A stretch of DNA of 64,000 nt from Agromyces larvae. GTDB lineage: Bacteria > Actinomycetota > Actinomycetes > Actinomycetales > Microbacteriaceae. The notes below the pieces were generated by a model. The model was not told the origin of the DNA. It made no database searches and saw only the letters and a list, made by a program, of their open reading frames with translations. The stretch covers positions 496,001-560,000 of the forward strand of contig NZ_CP094528.1 of the NCBI RefSeq assembly GCF_022811705.1. The letters run 5' to 3'. Positions 17,395 through 26,045 of this stretch are shown here, piece by piece (position 1 is the first letter of the stretch; every line of letters starts with the position of its first letter). A program made the translations under genes and the position numbers.

Positions 17395-18620
17395 CGCCGG
17401 TGCCCGACCGACTCGAACCCGATCACCACGACGACCGGCGCGCAGGCCGTGATCGCGATGCCCTCCGCGAGGCTGAGTCCGGCGGCCACGGCGACCGCCG
17501 CGGCGCCGAGCACGAGGATCGCGAGGGCGGACAGCAGCACCTGGAACGGGTCGAACCGCCGCAGCAGCAACGACTGGAGCGCGAGCAGCGCCCCGATGAA
17601 CACGGCGACCGGAACCGCCACCGTGAGCAGCGCTGCGGTCGCGCCGATGTGCGCGAGCCCTTCGATCGAGTTCGCCGCGACGTGCAGCCCGGCGCCCGTC
17701 GCGGCGATCGATCCGAAGATCACGAGGTGCCCGTACCCCCACGCGAACGCCGACCAGGTGAACCCGTCGCGGTGCCGCCGGGCGAGCACCTCGCCCGAGG
17801 GCATCATGAAGTACACCCACCACAGGCCGAACACCAGCAGCGTGCCGCCGAACGCGACGAGGATCGCGTCGAGGCTCCAGCCCTGCTCCTCGACGACGGC
17901 CGAGATCGCGAGGATCGTGCCGAGCACGATCTCGCCGAGGGTGATGATCACGAGCAGTCCGTAGCGTTCGGCGATGTGGTGCGGATGCCACGGCGTGGCG
18001 CCGCGGCGTTCGGCCGCGACGGTGCCGATCAGCTCGACGAGCATGAGCGCGACGGCGAACGCGAGGGTGGGCGCGAAGGGCAGGTTCACGATCGCGAGCG
18101 CGACCCAGCCGACCTGCGCCGCGCCGTACACGACGGCGTAGGTGAGCGCCGTCGCACGGTGCGCCGGATCGTCGTGCGCGACCCGCAGCCAGAGGGCGAT
18201 GGTCGCCGTGCGCATGATCACGTAGCCGGCGACGACGAGCCCGTTGTCGACGTGCACGCCCGCGTCGATCGAGGCGAACAACGGCGGGATGCCGAGGGCC
18301 AGCACGAGCACGCCGACCATCGCCAGCATGGTGGCCAGCCGGAACCAGACGTCGTCGTTGTCGTACGCGGACGCGAGCCAGGAGTAGTTGATCCAGGCCC
18401 ACGCGATCGCGAACACCGCGAACGAGAACGCGCCGATCGCGGGCGCCCAGTGCCCGAGCTCGAGCAGGTGCGCCGCCTGGCTGCCGGCCTGGCTGAACGC
18501 GACCACGAAGGTCAGGTCGAAGAGCAGTTCGAGCGGCGTCGACGCGCGGTGCGGCTCACCCGGGTCGCGGCCCGACATGCGGCGCGGGCGGTGGTGCAGC
18601 GGCGGGTGCGCCTCGGTCAT
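17361..18620 (-). CDS. ltrA: LtrA-family (low temperature requirement A) membrane protein
   Basis: A 419-residue polytopic protein with roughly ten to twelve apolar segments. The diagnostic start of the family is present near residue 25: TPLELLFDLTFVVAFSQAG. Other family features are YGLLVIITLGEIVLGTI and WWVYFM. Family members are widespread integral membrane proteins with no settled biochemical role. ATG 18620 is chosen because AGGA precedes it by about 9 nt; a GTG two codons upstream (18626) is the alternative. Confidence 0.88.
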   Translation of the reverse strand: MTEAHPPLHHRPRRMSGRDPGEPHRASTPLELLFDLTFVVAFSQAGSQAAHLLELGHWAPAIGAFSFAVFAIAWAWINYSWLASAYDNDDVWFRLATMLAMVGVLVLALGIPPLFASIDAGVHVDNGLVVAGYVIMRTATIALWLRVAHDDPAHRATALTYAVVYGAAQVGWVALAIVNLPFAPTLAFAVALMLVELIGTVAAERRGATPWHPHHIAERYGLLVIITLGEIVLGTILAISAVVEEQGWSLDAILVAFGGTLLVFGLWWVYFMMPSGEVLARRHRDGFTWSAFAWGYGHLVIFGSIAATGAGLHVAANSIEGLAHIGATAALLTVAVPVAVFIGALLALQSLLLRRFDPFQVLLSALAILVLGAAAVAVAAGLSLAEGIAITACAPVVVVIGFESVGHRRQARALARALA

Positions 18621-18665
18621 GCGCACATCCTGCCACCGCCCCGAGACGGATGCCCCGGCCCCCGG

Positions 18666-19850
18666 TCAGCGCGACAGCAGCAGCGCCTCGCCCTGCCCGC
18701 CGCCGCCGCAGAGTGCGACCGCGGCGCGGCCCTCGCCGCGACGGGCGAGCTCGAGCGCGGCGTGCAGCGCGAGGCGCGCGCCCGACGCGCCGATCGGGTG
18801 CCCCAGTGCGATCGCGCCGCCGTCGATGTTGACCCGCTCGGGGTCGAGGTCGAGGTCGCGCATCGACTGCAGCGAGACCGCGGCGAACGCCTCGTTGATC
18901 TCGACCAGGTCGAGGTCGCCGGCCTGCCAGCCGGCGCGGTCGAGCGCGGCGGCGATCGCGTTGGACGGCTGGGAGTGCAGCGAGTTGTCGGGCCCGGCGA
19001 CCTGACCGGATGCCCCGACCACCGCGAGCCACGCCAGCCCGCGTTCCTCGGCCCAGTCGCGGCGCGCGACGACGACCGCCGCGGCGCCGTCGGAGAGCGG
19101 CGACGAGTTGCCCGCGGTGATGGTGCCGGCGGCGTCGAACGCGGGGCGCAGGCCCGCGAGGGTCTCGACGGAGGAGTCGGGGCGCACGCCCTGATCGGCG
19201 TCGACCACCACCGGGTCGCCCTTGCGCTGAGGGATTTCGACCGGCACGATCTCGTCGGCGAACCGGCCCTCGGCCTGCGCCCGGCCGGCGCGCACGTGCG
19301 AGGCCGCGGCGATCTCGTCCTGCTCGGTGCGCTCGAGCCCGTAGCGGGCGTTGAAGCGTTCGGTCGACGCGCCCATCGAGTCGTGGTCGAACGCGTCCGT
19401 CAGCCCGTCGTACGCCGCGTGGTCGCGCAGCTCCCACGGGCCGTAGGCCTTGCCGGAGCGCGACCCGGGCAGCAGGTGCGGCGCGTTCGTCATCGACTCC
19501 TGGCCGCCCGCGACCACCACGTCGGCCTCGCCGAGCCGGATCAGCCGCGCCGCATCCGTGATCGCGACCAGGCCCGACAGGCACACTTTGTTCAGCGTGA
19601 TCGCGGGAACCCGCCACGGGATGCCCGCCGCGACCGCGGACTGCTTGGCCGGGTTCTGCCCGGCGCCGGCCTGCAGCACCTGGCCCATGATCACCTGGTC
19701 GACATCGTCGGGGGAGATGCCCGCCCTGCCGAGTGCGCCGCGGATCGCGATCGTGCCGAGCTCGACGGCCGACCGGCTCGCGAGGTTGCCGCTGATGCGA
19801 CCGAAGGGGGTGCGGGCGCCGGCGAGGATCACGGCTTCGGGCTGGGACAT
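18666..19850 (-). CDS. Acetyl-CoA C-acetyltransferase (thiolase)
   Basis: Catalyses reversible condensation of two acetyl-CoA or thiolytic cleavage of a 3-oxoacyl-CoA. The 394-residue protein has the acyl-carrying Cys90 (LNKVCLSGL), the NEAFA block, [10 protein letters not shown] with the active-site His, and the second Cys in CGGGGQG. The length is typical of biosynthetic-type thiolases. It diverges from the CoA-transferase pair with 123 bp between. That suggests joint use: the transferase activates a 3-keto acid and the thiolase cleaves the product. Confidence 0.94.
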   Translation of the reverse strand: MSQPEAVILAGARTPFGRISGNLASRSAVELGTIAIRGALGRAGISPDDVDQVIMGQVLQAGAGQNPAKQSAVAAGIPWRVPAITLNKVCLSGLVAITDAARLIRLGEADVVVAGGQESMTNAPHLLPGSRSGKAYGPWELRDHAAYDGLTDAFDHDSMGASTERFNARYGLERTEQDEIAAASHVRAGRAQAEGRFADEIVPVEIPQRKGDPVVVDADQGVRPDSSVETLAGLRPAFDAAGTITAGNSSPLSDGAAAVVVARRDWAEERGLAWLAVVGASGQVAGPDNSLHSQPSNAIAAALDRAGWQAGDLDLVEINEAFAAVSLQSMRDLDLDPERVNIDGGAIALGHPIGASGARLALHAALELARRGEGRAAVALCGGGGQGEALLLSR

Positions 19851-19973
19851 GGGGATGACTCCTTCGTCGGTCTGCGGCTGTCTTGCGCGTCGGATCCATC
19901 CTACGATTCGGTTAGGAGCGATTCACCGGGCCGACGAAGTCCCGGGGTCGGTCGAGACGAGGAGGTCGACGAC

Positions 19974-20756
19974 ATGACGATGGACAAGACCGTCGAGTCC
20001 GCCGCGGCGGCGGTGGCGGACATCCCCGACGGAGCCTCGCTCGCCGTCGGCGGGTTCGGGCTCTGCGGCATCCCGATGGTGCTCATCGACGCGCTCCTCG
20101 AGCGCGGCGTGGGCGACCTGTCGGTGGTGTCGAACAACTGCGGCGTCGACGACTGGGGGCTCGGAGTGCTCTTGGCCGCGGGACGCATCCGCAAGATGAC
20201 CTCGTCGTACGTCGGCGAGAACAAGGAGTTCGAACGGCAGTACCTCTCGGGCGAGCTCGAGCTCGAGCTCACCCCGCAGGGCACGCTCGCCGAGAAGCTG
20301 CGCGCCGGCGGCAGCGGCATCGCCGCGTTCTTCACCCAGACCGGCGTCGGCACCCAGGTCGCCGAGGGCGGGCTGCCGCGCAGGTACGCGCGCGACGGGT
20401 CGATCGCGGTCGCGAGCGAGCCCAAGCGCGTCGAGACGTTCACGCTGCGCGGCGAACCGCACGAGTTCGTGCTCGAAGCGGCGATCACGACCGACTACGC
20501 GCTCGTGCACGCGCTGCGGGGCGACCGGCACGGCAACCTCGTGTTCGACCGGTCGGCGCGCAACTTCTCGCCGCTCTGCGCCATGGCCGGGCGGGTCTGC
20601 ATCGCCCAGGTGGAGGAGCTCGTCGAACCCGGCGACCTCGACCCCGACGCGGTGCACCTGCCCGGCATCTTCGTCGATCGCGTCGTCGAGGTCGGCACCG
20701 GCATCGAGAAGCGCATCGAGCGGCGCACTGTCCGCTCCGCGGGAACGGAGAGCTGA
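19974..20756 (+). CDS. scoA: 3-oxoacid CoA-transferase, subunit A
   Basis: Alpha subunit of a two-subunit class I CoA-transferase that moves CoA from succinyl-CoA to a 3-keto acid such as acetoacetate. It has 260 residues. ATG 19974 is preceded by GAGGAGG. Typical segments are VGGFGLCGIP (residues 25-34), SNNCG, SYVGENKEFE, LTPQGTLAEKLRAGGSGI and FDRSARNF. It is followed at 3 bp by the beta subunit. A 3-oxoadipate CoA-transferase is possible, but no aromatic-degradation genes are nearby, so SCOT is the better reading. Confidence 0.93.
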   Translation: MTMDKTVESAAAAVADIPDGASLAVGGFGLCGIPMVLIDALLERGVGDLSVVSNNCGVDDWGLGVLLAAGRIRKMTSSYVGENKEFERQYLSGELELELTPQGTLAEKLRAGGSGIAAFFTQTGVGTQVAEGGLPRRYARDGSIAVASEPKRVETFTLRGEPHEFVLEAAITTDYALVHALRGDRHGNLVFDRSARNFSPLCAMAGRVCIAQVEELVEPGDLDPDAVHLPGIFVDRVVEVGTGIEKRIERRTVRSAGTES

Positions 20757-20759
20757 GCG

Positions 20760-21407
20760 ATGGCGCTTACGAGACTCGAGATGGCGGCGCGCGCCGCGAA
20801 GGAACTGCCCGACGGCGCGTACGTGAACCTCGGCATCGGGCTGCCCACGCTGGTGCCGAACTACGTGCCCGACGGCGTGACCGTCGTGCTGCAGAGCGAG
20901 AACGGCATCCTCGGCGTCGGGCCGTACCCGACCGAGGACGAGGTCGACCCCGACCTCATCAACGCCGGCAAGGAGACGGTGACGGTGCTGCCCGGCGCCG
21001 CCTTCTTCGACTCGGCGACGAGCTTCGGCATGATCCGCGGCGGCAAGGTCGACGCGGCCATCCTCGGCGCGATGCAGGTGTCGGCCGCGGGCGACCTCGC
21101 CAACTGGATGATCCCGGGGAAGATGGTCAAGGGTCCCGGCGGCGCGATGGACCTCGTGCACGGCGCCCGCCGGCGCATCGTGCTCATGGAGCACGTCGCC
21201 CGCGACGGCTCGCCGAAGATCGTCGACGAGTGCTCGCTGCCGCTCACCGGCAAGCGCGTCGTCGACCGCATCATCACCGACCTCGCGGTCATCGACGTCA
21301 CGCCCGATGGGCTGTCGCTCGTCGAGCTCGCCCCCGGCGTCACCGTCGACGAGGTCGTCGCCGCGACCGAACCGCCGCTGCTGCTGCACGCCGGGGCCGT
21401 CGGCTGA
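20760..21407 (+). CDS. scoB: 3-oxoacid CoA-transferase, subunit B
   Basis: Beta subunit carrying the catalytic glutamate. The 215-residue protein has the class I signature LQSENGILG with Glu47, which forms the acyl-glutamyl-CoA intermediate, plus [12 protein letters not shown] at the start and [13 protein letters not shown] in the middle. It starts 3 bp after the alpha-subunit stop, so the two are cotranslated. The 132 bp that follow up to ispG contain only the ispG promoter. Confidence 0.95.
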   Translation: MALTRLEMAARAAKELPDGAYVNLGIGLPTLVPNYVPDGVTVVLQSENGILGVGPYPTEDEVDPDLINAGKETVTVLPGAAFFDSATSFGMIRGGKVDAAILGAMQVSAAGDLANWMIPGKMVKGPGGAMDLVHGARRRIVLMEHVARDGSPKIVDECSLPLTGKRVVDRIITDLAVIDVTPDGLSLVELAPGVTVDEVVAATEPPLLLHAGAVG

Positions 21408-21527
21408 ACGGAGCCGACGGATGCGTCTGATCCGAGGGGGCGATGCCGCTGCGCCGTCCTCGCCGACCGCCGGGCGCCGGCTCGCGGCATCCGACCGGGG
21501 CGCAGCCCTCGCCCAGCCCACCGGAAG

Positions 21528-21533
21528 TAGACT
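21528..21533 (+). promoter_or_regulatory. -10 box of ispG
   Basis: TAGACT ends 6 nt before GTG 21540. With no Shine-Dalgarno sequence between, this predicts a leaderless mRNA and fixes the GTG as start. Confidence 0.6.
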
Positions 21534-21539
21534 CGATCC

Positions 21540-22691
21540 GTGCCTGCAGTGAATCTCGGTCTTCCGAAGGTCCCCGAAACCCTGGCCCCGCGACGCAAGT
21601 CCCGCCAGATCAAGGTGGGCAAGGTGCTGGTCGGCGGTGACGCCCAGGTCAGCGTGCAGTCGATGACGACCACGCCGACGACCAACATCAACGCGACCCT
21701 GCAGCAGATCGCCGAGCTCACCGCCTCGGGCTGCGACATCGTGCGCGTCGCCGTGCCGAGTCGCGACGACGCCGAGGCCCTGCCGATCATCGCGAAGAAG
21801 AGCCAGATCCCGGTCATCGCCGACATCCACTTCCAGCCGAACTACGTGTTCGCCGCGATCGACGCAGGCTGCGCCGCCGTGCGCGTCAACCCGGGCAACA
21901 TCCGCAAGTTCGACGACCAGGTCGGCGAGATCGCCCGGCGCGCGAAGGAGGCGGGCGTGTCGCTGCGCATCGGCGTGAACGCCGGATCGCTCGACCCGCG
22001 CCTGCTCGAGAAGTACGGCAAGGCGACGCCCGAGGCGCTCGTCGAGTCGGCCGTGTGGGAGGCGTCGCTGTTCGAAGAGCACGACTTCCACGACTTCAAG
22101 ATCTCGGTGAAGCACAACGACCCCATCGTCATGGTGAAGGCGTACCGGCTGCTCGCCGAGCGCGGCGACTGGCCGCTGCACCTCGGCGTCACCGAGGCGG
22201 GCCCCGCGTTCCAGGGCACGATCAAGTCGGCGACGGCGTTCGGCATCCTCCTCTCGGAGGGGATCGGCGACACCATCCGCGTCTCGCTGTCGGCTCCGCC
22301 CGTCGAAGAGGTCAAGGTGGGCCTGCAGATCCTGCAGTCGCTGAACCTGCGCGAGCGCAAGCTCGAGATCGTGTCGTGCCCCTCCTGCGGGCGCGCGCAG
22401 GTCGACGTGTACAAGCTCGCGAACGACGTGACCGCCGGGCTCGAGGGCATGAGCGTGCCGCTGCGCGTGGCCGTCATGGGCTGCGTCGTGAACGGCCCCG
22501 GCGAGGCGCGCGAAGCCGACCTGGGGGTCGCGAGCGGCAACGGCAAGGGCCAGATCTTCGTGAAGGGCGAGGTCATCAAGACCGTGCCCGAGGCCGAGAT
22601 CGTCGAGACGCTCATCGCCGAGGCGAACCGCATCGCCGACGAGATGGGCGGCGACGCGCCCGTCGGGTCGCCGACGGTCGTCACCGTCTGA
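21540..22691 (+). CDS. ispG: 4-hydroxy-3-methylbut-2-enyl diphosphate synthase
   Basis: Late MEP-pathway enzyme that reductively opens methylerythritol cyclodiphosphate to HMBPP with a [4Fe-4S] cluster. The 383-residue protein has an N-terminal TIM-barrel part ([34 protein letters not shown]) and a C-terminal cluster part with Cys280 and Cys283 (SCPSCGR), Cys315 ([10 protein letters not shown]) and Glu322 as the fourth ligand. Its short two-domain form is the bacterial type. With dxr at 12.5 kb, two MEP genes lie in this window. Confidence 0.98.
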   Translation: MPAVNLGLPKVPETLAPRRKSRQIKVGKVLVGGDAQVSVQSMTTTPTTNINATLQQIAELTASGCDIVRVAVPSRDDAEALPIIAKKSQIPVIADIHFQPNYVFAAIDAGCAAVRVNPGNIRKFDDQVGEIARRAKEAGVSLRIGVNAGSLDPRLLEKYGKATPEALVESAVWEASLFEEHDFHDFKISVKHNDPIVMVKAYRLLAERGDWPLHLGVTEAGPAFQGTIKSATAFGILLSEGIGDTIRVSLSAPPVEEVKVGLQILQSLNLRERKLEIVSCPSCGRAQVDVYKLANDVTAGLEGMSVPLRVAVMGCVVNGPGEAREADLGVASGNGKGQIFVKGEVIKTVPEAEIVETLIAEANRIADEMGGDAPVGSPTVVTV

Positions 22692-22764
22692 GCCGGGGCG
22701 CAGGCGCGCCGTTCGAGGCGCGCGGTCGGTGCAGGCGGATGCGATGGGGCATCCGGGGCCCGAA

Positions 22765-22770
22765 TAGAAT
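22765..22770 (+). promoter_or_regulatory. -10 box of proS
   Basis: TAGAAT ends 6 nt before GTG 22777, predicting a leaderless proS mRNA. No Shine-Dalgarno sequence is present between. Confidence 0.6.
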
Positions 22771-22776
22771 CGTCGG

Positions 22777-24549
22777 GTGCCCACTCGCCTGACGAACTTC
22801 TTCCTCCGCACCCTCCGCGAAGACCCGGCCGACGCCGAGGTCCAGAGCCACAAGCTGCTCGTGCGCGCCGGCTACATCCGCCGGCAGGCGCCCGGCATCT
22901 TCGCCTGGCTGCCGCTGGGGTTGCGCGTGAAGGGCAAGATCGAGCGGATCATCCGCGAAGAGATGGAGCGTGCGGGCGCGCACGAGGTGCACTTCCCCGC
23001 GCTGCTGCCGCGCGAGCCCTACGAGGTGACCAACCGCTGGACCGAGTACGGCGACGCCCTGTTCCGCCTGCACGACCGGAAAGACGCCGACTACCTGCTC
23101 GCGCCGACGCACGAAGAGGTCTTCACCCTGCTCGTGAAAGACCTGTACTCGTCGTACAAGGATCTGCCGCTGACGATCTACCAGATCCAGGACAAGTACC
23201 GCGACGAGGCGCGTCCGCGCGCGGGGCTCCTGCGCGGACGCGAGTTCACGATGAAGGACGCGTACTCGTTCGACGTGTCCGACGCCGGCCTCGACGCGAG
23301 CTACCAGGCGCAGCGCGACGCGTACGAGCGCATCTTCACCCGTCTCGGCCTCGACTACGTCATCGTGCAGGCCGACGCGGGCGCCATGGGCGGGTCGAAG
23401 TCCGAGGAGTTCCTGCACCCGACCCCGGTCGGCGAGGACACGTTCGTGCGTTCGGCCGGCGGCTACGCGGCCAACGTCGAGGCGTTCACGACCGTCGTGC
23501 CCGACCCCATCCCGTTCGAGGACCTGCCCGAACCGGTCGTGCTCGACTCGCCGAACACGCCGACCATCGCGACCCTCGTCGACCTCGCGAACGCCGAGTA
23601 CCCGCGCCCCGACGGTCGCGCGTGGACGGCCGCGGACACGCTGAAGAACGTGGTGCTCGCGCTCACCCACCTCGACGGCACCCGCGAGGTCGTGGTCGTC
23701 GGCATCCCGGGCGACCGCGAGATCGATCAGAAGCGGGTCGAGGTGGCGTTCGCGCCCGCCGAGGTCGAGGCGGCCACCGACGCCGACTTCCAGCGGCACC
23801 CCGGGCTCGTGAAGGGCTACATCGGCCCGTGGTCGCCCGCCGGCGGCGCTGCGGTGCTCGGCGCCGAGTCGCAGACCGGCATCCGCTACTTCCTCGACCC
23901 GCGCGTGGTCGACGGCACCGAGTGGATCACCGGCGCGAACCTCGACGAGAAGCACGTCTTCGGCCTGGTCGCGGGCCGCGACTTCACCGCCGACGGCACG
24001 GTCGAGGTCGCGAACGTGCGCGCGGGCGATCCCGCACCCGACGGCTCGGGTCCGGTGGAGCTCGCACGCGGCATGGAGATCGGGCACGTGTTCCAGCTCG
24101 GCCGCAAGTACGCCGAGGCGCTCGGGCTGAAGGTGCTCGACGAGAACGGCAAGCTCGCCACCGTCACGATGGGCTCGTACGGCATCGGCGTCACCCGCAT
24201 CCTCGCGATCATCGCCGAGCTGCACAACGACGACAAGGGCCTCATCTGGCCGGCGTCCGTCGCGCCGTTCGACGTGCATGTGCTGGCCACCGGCAAGGAC
24301 CAGGCCGCGTTCGACGCCGCCGAGCAGGTCGTCGCCTCGCTCGAGGCCGCGGGCCTCGACGTGCTCTACGACGACCGCCCCAAGCTGTCGCCCGGCGTGA
24401 AGTTCGCCGACGCCGAGCTCCTCGGCATCCCGAAGATCGTGATCGCGGGCCGCGGCGTCGCCGAGGGCCTCGTCGAGCTGTGGGATCGCGCGACGGGGGA
24501 GCGCACGCCGGTCGCGATCAGCGAGGTCGCCGACGCGCTGACGGCCTGA
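22777..24549 (+). CDS. proS: Prolyl-tRNA synthetase, bacterial type
   Basis: Charges tRNA-Pro with proline. The 590-residue protein is of the long bacterial form. Class II motif 1 lies around [17 protein letters not shown], motif 2 around [21 protein letters not shown] and motif 3 around [11 protein letters not shown]. The YbaK-like editing insertion (about residues 225-400) lies between motifs 2 and 3, and a C-terminal anticodon-binding domain follows. It stands directly upstream of the nusA operon, as in many actinobacteria, but with only 108 bp between and no rimP. Confidence 0.98.
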   Translation: MPTRLTNFFLRTLREDPADAEVQSHKLLVRAGYIRRQAPGIFAWLPLGLRVKGKIERIIREEMERAGAHEVHFPALLPREPYEVTNRWTEYGDALFRLHDRKDADYLLAPTHEEVFTLLVKDLYSSYKDLPLTIYQIQDKYRDEARPRAGLLRGREFTMKDAYSFDVSDAGLDASYQAQRDAYERIFTRLGLDYVIVQADAGAMGGSKSEEFLHPTPVGEDTFVRSAGGYAANVEAFTTVVPDPIPFEDLPEPVVLDSPNTPTIATLVDLANAEYPRPDGRAWTAADTLKNVVLALTHLDGTREVVVVGIPGDREIDQKRVEVAFAPAEVEAATDADFQRHPGLVKGYIGPWSPAGGAAVLGAESQTGIRYFLDPRVVDGTEWITGANLDEKHVFGLVAGRDFTADGTVEVANVRAGDPAPDGSGPVELARGMEIGHVFQLGRKYAEALGLKVLDENGKLATVTMGSYGIGVTRILAIIAELHNDDKGLIWPASVAPFDVHVLATGKDQAAFDAAEQVVASLEAAGLDVLYDDRPKLSPGVKFADAELLGIPKIVIAGRGVAEGLVELWDRATGERTPVAISEVADALTA

Positions 24550-24570
24550 GCGTGGAACGGCGGGCCGGCG

Positions 24571-24595
24571 CGGATGACTCGGGTCGAGTCATCCG
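24571..24595. promoter_or_regulatory. Perfect 10-bp inverted repeat between proS and nusA
   Basis: Arms CGGATGACTC and GAGTCATCCG enclose GGGTC. It ends one base before a -10-like TAACGT (24597-24602), so it overlaps the expected -35 region of nusA. It could be an operator or a terminator for proS; no T-run follows. Confidence 0.5.
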
Positions 24596-24657
24596 GTAAC
24601 GTAGTGAGGTCCGCAGCGAGGGGATGCGGCATGAGAGCTGAATAGAGGAGGCCGGCG

Positions 24658-25647
24658 ATGGATATCGACCTCAGCGTGCTCCGCATGATGGAGCGCGAGA
24701 AGGAGATCCCGTTCGACGAACTGGTGCAGATCATCGAGCAGGCGATCTTGATGGCCTACCTGAAGCACACCAACCCTGCGCAACACGGGCATCAGAACCC
24801 GAACAACGCGCGCGCGCATCTCGATCGCAAGACCGGTCACGTCTCGATCTACGTGCCCGAGCTCGACGACGAGGGCAACGTCATCGGGGAGGCCGAGGAT
24901 TCGCCGAGCGACTTCGGCCGGATCGCGGCGTTCGCGGCGAAGCAGGTGATCAACCAGCGGCTGCGCGACATCGCGGACGACGCGGTGCTCGGCGAGTTCC
25001 GCGGCCGCGAGGGCGACATCGTCGCGGGCATCATCCAGCAGGGTCCGAACCCGCGGATGGTGCACATCGACCTCGGCACGGTCGAGGCGATCCTGCCGCC
25101 CGAGGAGCAGGTGCCGGGCGAGGAGTACCCGCACGGCCAGCGCATCCGGGTGTACGTGACGAGTGTGGCGAAGGGCCTGAAGGGGCCGTCGATCACGGTC
25201 TCCCGCACCCATCCCGCGCTCGTGCGCAAGCTGTTCGCGCTCGAGGTGCCCGAGATCGCGTCGGGCGTCGTCGAGATCGTGTCGCTCGCCCGCGAGGCCG
25301 GTCATCGCACCAAGATCGCGGTGCGCGCGAACCAGCCCGGTGTGAACGCGAAGGGCGCGTGCATCGGCGAGCTCGGGCAGCGCGTGCGCGCAGTGACCGC
25401 CGAGCTCGGCAACGAGAAGATCGACATCGTCGACTGGTCCGACGACCTCGCGACGTTCGTCGCCTCGGCGCTGTCCCCGGCGAAGGTGACGAACGCGTTC
25501 GTGGTCGACGAGTCGGTGAAGGCGGTGCGCGCCCTCGTGCCCGATTACCAGCTCTCGCTGGCGATCGGCAAGGAGGGGCAGAACGCCCGCCTCGCTGCGA
25601 AGCTCACGGGCGCGAAGATCGACATCCAGCCCGATTCCGCCGAGTGA
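24658..25647 (+). CDS. nusA: Transcription termination/antitermination factor NusA
   Basis: Binds RNA polymerase and controls pausing, termination and antitermination. The 329-residue protein has the N-terminal polymerase-binding domain (about 1-105), an S1 domain (about 110-180) and two KH domains (about 195-329, with VRANQPGVNAKGACIGELGQRV and SLAIGKEGQNARLAAKLTGAKI). The C-terminal acidic repeats of E. coli NusA are absent, as usual in actinobacteria. GAGGAGG stands at the right distance before ATG 24658. First gene of the nusA-ylxR-infB-rbfA series. Confidence 0.97.
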   Translation: MDIDLSVLRMMEREKEIPFDELVQIIEQAILMAYLKHTNPAQHGHQNPNNARAHLDRKTGHVSIYVPELDDEGNVIGEAEDSPSDFGRIAAFAAKQVINQRLRDIADDAVLGEFRGREGDIVAGIIQQGPNPRMVHIDLGTVEAILPPEEQVPGEEYPHGQRIRVYVTSVAKGLKGPSITVSRTHPALVRKLFALEVPEIASGVVEIVSLAREAGHRTKIAVRANQPGVNAKGACIGELGQRVRAVTAELGNEKIDIVDWSDDLATFVASALSPAKVTNAFVVDESVKAVRALVPDYQLSLAIGKEGQNARLAAKLTGAKIDIQPDSAE

Positions 25648-25662
25648 TCGGCGGGGAGGCGC

Positions 25663-25691
25663 GACCTGCCGGCGATCGTTCCCGGCAGGTC
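25663..25691. terminator. Hairpin between nusA and ylxR
   Basis: Arms GACCTGCCGG (25663-25672) and CCGGCAGGTC (25682-25691) are exact complements around a 9-nt loop. It may reduce readthrough from nusA into ylxR/infB, or be an RNA-processing site. No T-run follows. Confidence 0.5.
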
Positions 25692-25712
25692 CGCGCATCC
25701 CGGAGGTGTACG

Positions 25713-25958
25713 ATGGAACCCGTCAGAACGTGCATCGGTTGCCGAGCACGTGCCCCGCGGTCCTCACTTCTGAGGGTCGTCGCCCGGGACTCCCACCTCG
25801 TCGCAGATGCGGCAGCGGTGTGTCCGGGGCGAGGCGCGTGGTTGCATCCGACGCTGGAATGCTTCCGGCTCGCCGAACGCAAACGCGCCTTCGGGCGTGC
25901 ACTCCGCGTGAGCGGGGTGCTGGACACCAGCGATGTAGAGAACAGGCTGAACGGCTAA
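25713..25958 (+). CDS. ylxR: YlxR-family RNA-binding protein
   Basis: Small basic protein of the nusA-infB operon; the family binds RNA and in some bacteria modulates RNase P. It has 81 residues. The family start RTCIGCRARAPRSSLLRVV is complete, followed by GRGAWLHP and RAFGRALR. CGGAGG precedes ATG 25713 by about 6 nt. The order nusA-ylxR-infB is conserved across Gram-positive bacteria. Confidence 0.93.
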   Translation: MEPVRTCIGCRARAPRSSLLRVVARDSHLVADAAAVCPGRGAWLHPTLECFRLAERKRAFGRALRVSGVLDTSDVENRLNG

Positions 25959-26012
25959 TGGACCAGTAATGAGCGGCTCGAAATGAGACCCGTCCACTGA
26001 TATCGGTCTGCC

Positions 26013-26039
26013 CCTGTCCGGGTGCAGGCCCGGAACAGG
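26013..26039 (+). promoter_or_regulatory. Hairpin abutting the infB ribosome binding site
   Basis: CCTGTCCGGG (26013-26022) pairs with CCCGGAACAGG (26029-26039) with one bulged A. The right arm runs into the AGGAGAG Shine-Dalgarno sequence ending 4 bases before the infB GTG, so folding could limit infB translation or mark a processing point. Confidence 0.45.
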
Positions 26040-26045
26040 AGAGAA

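Noticed and set aside
17079..19973. Long N-terminal extension of the CoA-transferase A subunit
   Set aside because: The extension overlaps ltrA and the thiolase gene on the other strand and is low-complexity; the ATG at 19974 has GAGGAGG before it and gives the normal family length.
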